Positions 1 to 5,788 of a stretch of DNA of 5,788 nt are shown here, piece by piece. Below the pieces are notes generated by a model. It did not search any database, was not told the DNA's origin, and saw only the letters and a list, made by a program, of their open reading frames with translations. Source of the DNA: an uncultured Lachnospiraceae bacterium. Lineage in GTDB: Bacteria > Bacillota > Clostridia > Lachnospirales > Lachnospiraceae. The DNA lies in contig CAUCWU010000171.1 in NCBI GenBank assembly GCA_958446555.1, positions 1-5,788 of the forward strand, written 5' to 3'. The position numbers and the translations under genes were made by a program. Each line of letters begins with the position of its first letter. Within the stretch, counting starts at the first letter, position 1.

Positions 1-2
1 CT

Positions 3-1226
3 GCGGCTCTTTGTCAGCTGCTTTCTGGATGGCTTTTAAACACAAATACTATTTCACCGCAAATAAACCAAATGCAAAGCTTTCTTGAAAAGCTTGATCA
101 GTTTGACCTTAATAATTTCATTCGTTCCATTCGCTTTGATGAATTGAAAGTACCAACTATGCCAATCCAGTTGCCTGGCTCACGCTCCTACTTTGGTATT
201 CGTGAATTTATGACTGCTGAGCTAGACTATTTAAAGACTACTGTTCTGTCACCTTCTATGGAAAACGTGATTATGTACAGCGATATGCCAATGGAAGAGA
301 TGTCAAAGGATCCAGACTTTCCTAAAAAATGGATGTTTGGTATGGCGATGCTCCTCAAAAAAGGTCTTCGTATAAATATGATTCATAACGTAAACAGACC
401 ATTTTCAGAGATGATGCTTGGACTTGAAAGCTACATACCAATGTATATGACAGGTCAAATTAGTCCCTACTATTTAAATGAAACGCCAAACCAGGTTTTT
501 GGTCATTTTCTAAAAGTTTCTGGAACAGTTGCATTATCTGGTGAATGCATTGCCGGTTTTCATAATGATGGAAAATATTATCTGACAAAGAAAAAGGACG
601 AGGTGTCCTACTACAGACACCGCGCCCAGGCTCTTTTATCACATGCTCGCCCACTTATGAGAATTTTTCGTTCAGACAATGCGATTCAATATAAGACACT
701 GCGAACACGTCTGTTTGCATCCGGCTCTCAGAGAAACATTGTTGCATCACTTCCAATTTATACAATAACAGATGATCTTTTATGCTCTATTTTTGCTCAA
801 AATTATGTTTCAAAATCAGACGCTGCAAAAATTTTCTCCTACACTGCTGCTGAGCGTGCACGTGTTGAAGCATTTCTTGCCACAGCTTCTTTAACAGATG
901 AGATCAGTCCAATCGACAAGGCCGAATTTGAGCGCTATCCGCTTCGTCTTTTTCTTGCTGATCTATTTTTGGAACATGATATTGTATATACATGGGATAC
1001 ATATCAAAAGCATCTTGCACTTACAAAACAATATGCCAAAACACATGGCAGTTATTCTTTAAAAATAAGTACTACACCTGCTTTTCGAAATATCCAAATT
1101 CAAATTTGCGAAGGAAAATGGGCTGTTATCTCAAAAAATAACAGCCCGGCAATTCATTTTGTGATTGAGCACAAGAAACTTCGCCATGCCATTGAAAATA
1201 TGGTGATGCCTCTAGTAGAAACATAA
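3..1226 (+). CDS. Uncharacterised protein, 5' partial; probable C-terminal part of an HTH-type regulator
   Basis: The frame is open from base 3 to the TAA at 1224-1226, about 407 residues. The first ATG is at 72, but it has no Shine-Dalgarno sequence in front and the 23 codons before it are open, so I infer that the gene starts outside the window. Numbering from that Met, notable stretches are MYSDMPMEEM (68-77), KKWMFGMAMLLKKGL (85-99), INMIHNVNRPF (101-111), GLESYIPMYMTGQISPYYL (117-135) and, near the end, WAVISKNNSPAIHFVI. No signal peptide or clear membrane segment is visible, so it is likely cytosolic. From memory, proteins with this body occur in Lachnospiraceae and Clostridium, often annotated as helix-turn-helix or XRE-family proteins with the HTH at the N-terminus, which would lie off the left edge. 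The ligand and targets are unknown. The gene is visibly more AT-rich than the NAD operon and converges on the HMA gene with a 4-base gap. Confidence 0.7.
   Translation, partial: AALCQLLSGWLLNTNTISPQINQMQSFLEKLDQFDLNNFIRSIRFDELKVPTMPIQLPGSRSYFGIREFMTAELDYLKTTVLSPSMENVIMYSDMPMEEMSKDPDFPKKWMFGMAMLLKKGLRINMIHNVNRPFSEMMLGLESYIPMYMTGQISPYYLNETPNQVFGHFLKVSGTVALSGECIAGFHNDGKYYLTKKKDEVSYYRHRAQALLSHARPLMRIFRSDNAIQYKTLRTRLFASGSQRNIVASLPIYTITDDLLCSIFAQNYVSKSDAAKIFSYTAAERARVEAFLATASLTDEISPIDKAEFERYPLRLFLADLFLEHDIVYTWDTYQKHLALTKQYAKTHGSYSLKISTTPAFRNIQIQICEGKWAVISKNNSPAIHFVIEHKKLRHAIENMVMPLVET
1120..1147 (-). terminator. Perfect 10-bp stem-loop, possible terminator of the HMA transcript
   Basis: GGGCTGTTAT at 1120-1129 pairs exactly with ATAACAGCCC at 1138-1147 across an 8-base loop. 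It lies inside the end of the convergent plus-strand gene. Read on the minus strand it follows the HMA stop by about 85 bases and is trailed by ATTTTCCTTC, a weak T tract. On the plus strand no T tract follows. It may stop minus-strand transcription, but it may also be a chance palindrome in codons for WAVISKNNSPA. Confidence 0.3.
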
Positions 1227-1230
1227 CAGA

Positions 1231-1488
1231 TCACTTTCTTCCAAAGTAGAAAAAGCCCTTTTTCTCATATGGCTCACTCTCATAGGAGACAAGCTCATAT
1301 CCAATCTCTTTGATCTTATTTTTTGCCCACGGAATATCCAGTGCATCCTCACTGATTACAACAGTCTCTCCATCCTTTGCTGATGAGGAGACTTTTTTTA
1401 TCTTGAAATTGTTGCGAATCAGCTCATTCATATGAGCCTCACACATGCCACACATCATTCCGTCGATTTTTAATGTTGTCTTAATCAT
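1231..1488 (-). CDS. HMA-domain copper chaperone-like protein (CopZ-like)
   Basis: This 85-residue protein is a single heavy-metal-associated domain. The metal-binding loop GMMCGMC carries Cys13 and Cys16, matching the family GMxCxxC that binds Cu(I). A beta-alpha-beta-beta-alpha-beta pattern follows (KTTLKI, EAHMNELIRNN, ETVVIS, PWAKNKIKEIGY). The C-terminal tail SEPYEKKGFFYFGRK extends past the roughly 68-residue domain; I recall similar tails in Lachnospiraceae homologues. The expected role is cytosolic copper binding and hand-over to a CopA-type P1B ATPase, but no ATPase gene is in the window. The ATG at 1486-1488 is preceded by AGGTG with a 5-base gap. The promoter region carries two CsoR-like operators, so copper-responsive derepression is the likely control. 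It is apparently monocistronic, with a 4-base tail-to-tail gap to the plus-strand gene. Another soft-metal role is possible. Confidence 0.85.
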   Translation of the reverse strand: MIKTTLKIDGMMCGMCEAHMNELIRNNFKIKKVSSSAKDGETVVISEDALDIPWAKNKIKEIGYELVSYESEPYEKKGFFYFGRK

Positions 1489-1516
1489 ATCTGCACCTGC
1501 CTTTTCTTAGCAAAAT

Positions 1517-1535
1517 CATACCCCCTTGGGGTATG
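1517..1535. promoter_or_regulatory. Perfect CsoR-type operator
   Basis: CATACCCC (1517-1524), a 3-base spacer and GGGGTATG (1528-1535) form a perfect 8-bp inverted repeat. ATACCCC...GGGGTAT is the familiar form of operators for CsoR/RcnR (DUF156) repressors in front of copper genes. It starts three bases after the -10 hexamer of the minus-strand promoter and so covers the expected transcription start. A bound repressor would block initiation, and Cu(I) would release it. No csoR gene is in the window, so the regulator must be encoded elsewhere. Confidence 0.75.
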
Positions 1536-1538
1536 TTT

Positions 1539-1567
1539 ATCGTATGCCCCAAGAGAGTATTTGTCAA
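1539..1567 (-). promoter_or_regulatory. Sigma-A type promoter of the HMA gene
   Basis: On the minus strand, TTGACA (1562-1567, perfect -35) is followed after exactly 17 bases by TACGAT (1539-1544, four of six matches to TATAAT). The predicted start falls at about 1530-1533, inside the perfect operator, leaving a leader of roughly 45 bases before the HMA ATG. The weak -10 together with the perfect -35 fits a regulated promoter. Confidence 0.7.
1544..1560. promoter_or_regulatory. Degenerate second CsoR-like operator in the promoter spacer
   Basis: ATGCCCCAAGAGAGTAT matches 11 of 17 positions of the perfect operator core, with the outer ATxCCCC and xGxGTAT elements kept. It is offset from the perfect site by 26 bases and fills the spacer between the -35 and -10 hexamers almost exactly. 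It may be a low-affinity second repressor site or a decayed copy. Confidence 0.4.
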
Positions 1568-1643
1568 GTGCGAACTCTATTATTGAAATATTTTATCATC
1601 TGGCGCTGATGAATTGCTCTATTACAATATAGCTTTTGTATCA

Positions 1644-2614
1644 TTAAATCTCAAGCTTATCAAAATACAGTTCCTTGCATTCTCTCAAATAGTCCATGCC
1701 CTTCTCGCCCATGAATGGAAGGTGGTGGGCAATCTGTGGTTTTCCAGAGAACGGGAAACTCACACAGGTAAAATAAGTGTCCTGTGACACGCAGCTTTCC
1801 ATCACGCTATCGCCGAGCACCCACTGTCCATGAAGCGTCTGATACAAATCAAGTCGATCTTTCTCCTTTGCATAGTAGGTAACGTCTGCATTTGGAGATT
1901 CAATTGCCTTTAGGCTGTGACTGCAAATCATAGCAGTCGGTTCAATATCAAGCTCTCTCATTGCACCAGCTAATCCAAGTAATGTATCGTAATCAGCTTG
2001 AATAGTGGCCTGTGCCGACTTTCTTCTCATGCTTGCCATTGGTCCACCGCCCATCGGCATCAAATCAGCCTGTTTTTCTTCGATGCGAGCAAGCAATTCT
2101 TCGTTGATTGGCTCTCCAATCACGGCCGAAACCTGCTTTAACCAGTCGATGGTTCCTTGATAGCCATATGGCGCACCATAGACAAAAGGTGTCCCAAAGC
2201 GATCCTTTAAACGATTTCCTGCCTCAAGCGCCTCATTTCGAATAATGAGATTAAGTCTTGCTGCCCCTGCCGTCTCAAGATCTTCAATATCAGATTCAAG
2301 TCCCATCACCATTCTACACTTCCAGTCAAATGCTTCACTCATCAGCTGCTGTAACTCCCACACGTCGGAACGGATTCGGTAGGAACCAGCTGAAGCGCCG
2401 ATGATCTGATAAGTCTTTTCCTCTTTTTTATCACAATCCTTTGCGATTTGCTTTGCATTTACCTTCTCTTGCATATAGCGTCAGACACCTTTGATGTCTG
2501 TTCCAATGACAGCAATAACGGCTGATGCCACAACGAAAATTACCTTTGGCGCATAGGTCTCATCAATCTCGACAATCGCCTTTTCCAATCGAGTGACATC
2601 TCCCATTATGACAT
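1644..2614 (-). pseudogene. Nitrogenase component 1-like protein, decayed and 5'-truncated
   Basis: The open part, from ATG at 2474 to the stop at 1644, has 276 codons that resemble the C-terminal two thirds of the nitrogenase component 1 family (NifD/NifE-like folds, including non-nitrogen-fixing relatives): TYQIIGASAGSYRI (21-34), the beta-alpha unit RFGTPFVYGAPYGYQGT (92-108), DYDTLLGLAGAMREL (161-175) and HHLPFMGEKGMDYL (250-263). The same frame continues upstream from about 2614 as family-like sequence (MGDVTRLEKAI, then PKVIFVVASAVIAVIGTDI), interrupted by TGA at 2481-2483. The N-terminal 60-100 residues expected before this, which usually carry cluster-ligand cysteines, are absent because nadE ends there. 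Only about 28 codons separate the TGA from the IIGAS strand, where NifD/NifE-type proteins have about 45-60, suggesting an internal deletion. The 2474 ATG has no good ribosome binding site. I read this as a relic, possibly transcribed by read-through from nadE. A recoded TGA is less likely. Confidence 0.72.
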
Positions 2615-4555
2615 TCAATACGGATTTTTTGCATCGGACGGCATTCTCCAATCACCGCGCGGTGACAGCGATACGGTACCAACCTTCGGTCCATCTGGCA
2701 GACATGATCTCTTAAACTGCTGTGCATAGAAACGTCTAAAGAAGTTATCGAGTGTCGATGCAATCTCCTCCTTTGTCACATTCTTATCGGCAAATGCAAT
2801 CTCAGCAAGCTTTTGAATCTTCTCTTTTGTGAAGCCATTTCTGACAAAGTGATACAAGAAGAAATCATGCAGATCGTACTTTCCAATCGTTGCCTCGGTT
2901 GACTGGGCAATGTTTCCCTGTGCATCCGGTGGCAAAAGCTCTGGGCTAATGATCGTGTCACAGATGGATTCTAGTGTCTCTCTGACAGTCGGATGAAGCT
3001 CTGCATAAGCACGAACCAGATATTTAACAAGTGTCTTCGGTACACTCACATTGACTGCATACATTGACATATGATCGCCATTGTAGGTACACCAGCCAAG
3101 TGCCAACTCAGACATATCACCAGTTCCAACGACAATACCACCCTCTTTGTTTGCGATATCCATCAAAATCTGCGTGCGCTCTCTTGCCTGTGTATTCTCA
3201 TAGGTGACATCGTAGCTGTCGCGTTTGTGACCGATATCTTTAAAGTGCTGAAGACATGCATCTGTAATATTGATCATTCGAATCGTAATGCCAAGCTGCT
3301 CCATTAATTTCCATGAATTAGTCTTTGTAAGATCAGTTGTTCCAAAACCCGGCATGGTAATTCCGATGATATCTGTAAGCGGCCAGCCAAGCATATCATA
3401 TGCTTCTTTAATGACAAGAAGAGCCAGAGTGGAATCCAAACCGCCAGATACACCGATGACGCACTTTTTAATGCCAATCTTTGTCAAACGCTCTGCAAGA
3501 CCAGTTGCCTGAAGACGCATAATCTCCTTGCATCGTCCAGCGCGCTCTGCCTCATTTGGAACAAACGGATACGGATTTAATGAGGTTGGCCAATGCTCTA
3601 CACTGCTTCCCTGAGCCTTAATTCTCACATAGCCCTTTCCATTTGAGAAAGCTGTTGCATAGCGAGCTGCCGCATAGGAAATGCTGTTATTCTTTACGCG
3701 GTCATTGTTAATTCTCTCCAGATCAATCAACGCAACTGCTGCCTCTTTGTTGCTGTCAGCTAAAATGGCACCGTTTGCTGCAATGATATTGTGGCCAGAG
3801 AAAATCAAATCTGTTGTACTCTCACCACTTCCCGATGAGCAGTAAACATAGGCACACATATTGGTACCAGACTGCATGCGAACCAAATCTCGTCTGTATT
3901 CTGGCTTGGTTACGACATCATTTGATGCAGACAAATTGGCAATCACATTCGCACCTGCTGATGCATGGAAGGAACTCGGTGGAATATTGACCCACAGATC
4001 CTCGCAGATCTCACATGACAGACGGATGCCATTTCTTCCCTCCACGATCAGACTCGGTGTAAACGGAATCAGCTTTCCTGCATCCTCTGCTCCCTCTTCA
4101 TCATAGAAAACCTCATCATAACGAATCGTATCAGAAAATCTCTGGTCTGCCCCTGCAAACCACCTCTTCTCATAAAACTCACTGTAATTCGGCACAAAAG
4201 TCTTCGGCACAATTCCTAGCAGCTCATTTCCCTTAAAAATCAGTGCCGTGTTAAACAACATGCCATCCTTTCGAAGTGGTGCACCGATTGTAAGAAGTGT
4301 ATCCGACTGCGGCAGATTGTCACGCAGATAGGAAATTGCCTTTCTGCACTGCTCGTCCATAAAGGACTGCAAGAACAAATCTCCGCAGCTATAGCCGCTG
4401 ATCGTAAGCTCTCCAAATACAATCAGGTCTGGATTTTCCTTCTGATACTGCTTTACCTGCCTTGCAATCTCCTCTGCATTCTCCATCGGTCTTCCGAGTG
4501 ACGTCTTCATCTGAACTGCCACTGCTTTTATATAGCCGCTCTTACTCAACGACAT
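2615..4555 (-). CDS. nadE: Glutamine-dependent NAD+ synthetase
   Basis: This 646-residue two-domain enzyme amidates deamido-NAD to NAD+ using ATP and ammonia released from glutamine, the last step of NAD synthesis, in the cytosol. The N-terminal nitrilase-type glutaminase (about 8-300) shows the Glu-Lys-Cys triad: Glu49 in VFGELTISGYSCGDL, Lys118 in PKTFVPNYSEFYE and Cys184 in LSCEICEDLW. The C-terminal synthetase (about 335-640) has the ATP pyrophosphatase loop SGGLDS (370-375), GTGDMSELALGW (477-488) and SPELLPPD (537-544). Length and domain order match the long, glutamine-using form. The ATG at 4553-4555 is preceded by GGTGG with a 4-base gap and begins 21 bases after nadD, so the two are probably cotranscribed. 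The C-terminus ends WRMPSDAKNPY, somewhat shorter than I recall for relatives, and abuts the nitrogenase-like relic; activity is unlikely to be affected. Confidence 0.96.
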   Translation of the reverse strand: MSLSKSGYIKAVAVQMKTSLGRPMENAEEIARQVKQYQKENPDLIVFGELTISGYSCGDLFLQSFMDEQCRKAISYLRDNLPQSDTLLTIGAPLRKDGMLFNTALIFKGNELLGIVPKTFVPNYSEFYEKRWFAGADQRFSDTIRYDEVFYDEEGAEDAGKLIPFTPSLIVEGRNGIRLSCEICEDLWVNIPPSSFHASAGANVIANLSASNDVVTKPEYRRDLVRMQSGTNMCAYVYCSSGSGESTTDLIFSGHNIIAANGAILADSNKEAAVALIDLERINNDRVKNNSISYAAARYATAFSNGKGYVRIKAQGSSVEHWPTSLNPYPFVPNEAERAGRCKEIMRLQATGLAERLTKIGIKKCVIGVSGGLDSTLALLVIKEAYDMLGWPLTDIIGITMPGFGTTDLTKTNSWKLMEQLGITIRMINITDACLQHFKDIGHKRDSYDVTYENTQARERTQILMDIANKEGGIVVGTGDMSELALGWCTYNGDHMSMYAVNVSVPKTLVKYLVRAYAELHPTVRETLESICDTIISPELLPPDAQGNIAQSTEATIGKYDLHDFFLYHFVRNGFTKEKIQKLAEIAFADKNVTKEEIASTLDNFFRRFYAQQFKRSCLPDGPKVGTVSLSPRGDWRMPSDAKNPY

Positions 4556-4576
4556 TTGTCCACCATCCTCTCTGTC

Positions 4577-5200
4577 TTAATCAATCAACGTAAGTTCTTC
4601 CAGTTCTGGCACAATCTCCTCTGGCACGAACTCTCTCCACTTTCCATCCCCAGACTTTAAACTGTCACGCACTTTTGTCGCACTAAAATCTGGATAGATT
4701 CTTGGCTCATGGCTAATCAAAATTCGGTCACGACGCTCCTTTAAAAATGGAATCTCATCAATCATTTTTTCCGGCTCATCCCCATCTCTTGGAATCACCA
4801 AAATCTTAGAAAGCGTAAAAATTCCTTCCGGCTTGTACCAGGTTGAAAGCTCTGAAAGCTTATCGGTACCGCAGACATAGACAAGCCCAGTCTCCTGTCC
4901 GTAACGATCTCTCAAATACTGCATCGTATCATAGGTTCTTGCGCTTGTCTTTCCGAATACCTCACAGTCCTCGCACAAAAAGCCATGTGGCTTTACTGCT
5001 TTTTCTAACAGCAAAAGTCGTTTTTCCCCCGACAGGATCTCTCTTTTTTCCATCGACTTCCATGATGTCAAAAAACGATCTGGTGCTGGGATATATAAAA
5101 TCTGCCAGCCTGGCAGTTCTTTACTCGCGATCTGTCCGATCTCCACATGAGCCTTTGTCACCGGGTTAAAAGACCCGCCAATGATTGCAAATTTTTTCAC
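4577..5200 (-). CDS. nadD: Nicotinate-nucleotide adenylyltransferase
   Basis: This 207-residue cytosolic nucleotidyltransferase joins nicotinate mononucleotide and ATP to give deamido-NAD, the substrate of the NadE encoded next. The N-terminal nucleotide-binding loop is GGSFNPVTKAH (8-18), the adenylyltransferase (H/T)xGH signature with Thr15 and Ala17 as variants and the key His18 kept. Further NadD-type motifs are ARTYDTMQYL (87-96), VCGTDKLSELSTWY (109-122, family GxDxLxxLxxW) and SATKVR (173-178, family ISSTxIR). Length is normal. The start is GTG at 5198-5200, supported by GAAGGGAG nine bases upstream; this follows pncB by 22 bases. Operon position between pncB and nadE makes the assignment firm. 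The variant H/TxGH loop suggests a lineage-specific NadD form, and the genome might also hold a canonical nadD elsewhere. Confidence 0.93.
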   Translation of the reverse strand: MKKFAIIGGSFNPVTKAHVEIGQIASKELPGWQILYIPAPDRFLTSWKSMEKREILSGEKRLLLLEKAVKPHGFLCEDCEVFGKTSARTYDTMQYLRDRYGQETGLVYVCGTDKLSELSTWYKPEGIFTLSKILVIPRDGDEPEKMIDEIPFLKERRDRILISHEPRIYPDFSATKVRDSLKSGDGKWREFVPEEIVPELEELTLID

Positions 5201-5222
5201 CGACTTTTGCTCCCTTCTGTTT

Positions 5223-5788
5223 TTATACGGTTCTGATATCGTGAAGCATGCTCATCTTCATCTCATAGTAATCCGGGCTCATATCAATGTAATGCTTATG
5301 CGGATTCTCGAAACGCTGCTCCTCTTCCCAGATCTCAGTATCAAGCTGCTTCTTTACATAGTCCTGAAGCTCTTTTAAGCTCTTTGTCTCGGTTGTACGC
5401 TTACCATTCTCAATTACCTTGTGTAACAGAGGCTTTGCTGTGCAATTCTCATAGCTTCGATTCTTCCATGGCTTCTCCGGATCTACATAGCGGTATGGTG
5501 TGCTAAAATCAACCTTCTCATCAAATCCGGTAATCAAATCTGCCACTGCATGACCTTCCTCATCGTAAACACGGTAAACACTCTTAAGACCAGGGTTTGT
5601 GATCTTCTCAACCGTCTCAGAAACCTTGATTCTCGGTGCAAACGCGCCATTCTCCTCAACTGCACAGATCTTATAGACAGCACCGAAAACAGGATCGGTC
5701 TTTGCTGTGATCATACGCTCACCGACACCAAAGTAGAGATGAAAAATAAGAGGGAGCCGTTTCCAGATTACAATGATAACGGGTGATG
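5223..5788 (-). CDS. pncB: Nicotinate phosphoribosyltransferase, C-terminal part
   Basis: The gene enters from the right edge and ends at TAA (5223-5225). From GVGERMITAKTDPVFGAVYK onward (about 5729 down) it matches the C-terminal region of bacterial nicotinate phosphoribosyltransferase: the FGVGE phosphate-binding turn, VEKITNPGLKSVYRVYD, YVDPEKPWKNRSYENC and the closing PHKHYIDMSPDYYEMKMSML. The enzyme makes nicotinate mononucleotide from nicotinate and PRPP with ATP hydrolysis, the entry step of the Preiss-Handler pathway. It is the first of three clustered genes, 22 bases before nadD. Upstream of GVGE (about 5733-5788) the frame stays open, but its residues (SPVIIVIWKRLPL and on) do not look like the SNxLDEY...QGAxID stretch I expect, so this edge may hold a frameshift, a junction or a divergent segment. 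Identity of the C-terminal portion is secure; the gene's integrity is not. Confidence 0.88.
   Translation of the reverse strand, partial: SPVIIVIWKRLPLIFHLYFGVGERMITAKTDPVFGAVYKICAVEENGAFAPRIKVSETVEKITNPGLKSVYRVYDEEGHAVADLITGFDEKVDFSTPYRYVDPEKPWKNRSYENCTAKPLLHKVIENGKRTTETKSLKELQDYVKKQLDTEIWEEEQRFENPHKHYIDMSPDYYEMKMSMLHDIRTV

Noticed and set aside
1596..1612. TCATC/GATGA stem-loop upstream of the HMA promoter, considered as terminator of the relic transcript
   Set aside because: The stem is only 5 bp with a 7-base loop and no T tract follows on the minus strand.
2482..2500. CAGACA/TGTCTG stem-loop after nadE, considered as a terminator or SECIS element
   Set aside because: No T tract follows it, and it lies mostly upstream of the TGA whereas bacterial SECIS elements lie just downstream.
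2563..2763. Minus-strand 66-codon frame spanning the nadE end and the relic
   Set aside because: It crosses two better-supported frames and its sequence (Cys/His-rich by chance) has no start site support.
3071..3512. Two overlapping plus-strand open frames opposite nadE
   Set aside because: They are antisense to conserved NadE synthetase motifs, have no ribosome binding sites and encode low-complexity, unrecognisable peptides.
4843..5378. Plus-strand open frames opposite nadD and pncB
   Set aside because: They are shadows of well-supported minus-strand genes; no plausible start signals or family resemblance.
1..5788. CRISPR arrays, tRNA or rRNA genes, insertion sequences
   Set aside because: No regularly spaced repeats, no tRNA-like cloverleaf with a CCA-type end, no rRNA motifs and no transposase-like frame with terminal inverted repeats were seen.

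Overview
The window reads as chromosomal DNA of a low-to-moderate GC Firmicute, most likely a gut Lachnospiraceae-type clostridium. The clues are the style of the proteins (a CopZ-like protein with a Lachnospiraceae-type tail, a clostridial NadD/NadE pair, a nitrogenase-like component 1 protein) and Firmicute-type ribosome binding sites. This placement is from recognition of protein families, not from a search.

Layout. Bases 3-1226 (+) hold the 3' part of an uncharacterised gene that runs in from the left edge. Four bases after its stop, in convergent orientation, lies a small heavy-metal-associated (HMA) copper-chaperone-like gene (1231-1488, -). In front of it is a textbook promoter carrying one perfect and one degenerate CsoR-type operator. 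Upstream of that is a decayed nitrogenase component 1-like gene (1644 to about 2614, -). It lacks its N-terminus, contains an in-frame TGA and appears to have lost an internal segment. It directly abuts the 3' end of nadE.

The right half is a tight minus-strand NAD operon in transcription order: pncB (3' part, 5223 to the window edge), nadD (4577-5200) and nadE (2615-4555), with gaps of 22 and 21 bases. Together the three enzymes form the whole Preiss-Handler route: nicotinate to nicotinate mononucleotide (PncB), to deamido-NAD (NadD), to NAD (glutamine-dependent NadE). The operon promoter is not in the window.

The points most worth a second look are the nitrogenase-like relic, whose TGA sits where relatives often carry cysteine; the operator pair that overlays the copper-chaperone promoter; and the last 60 or so bases of the window, where resemblance to PncB seems to stop although the frame stays open. 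I do not see a convincing new defence or mobile system here.
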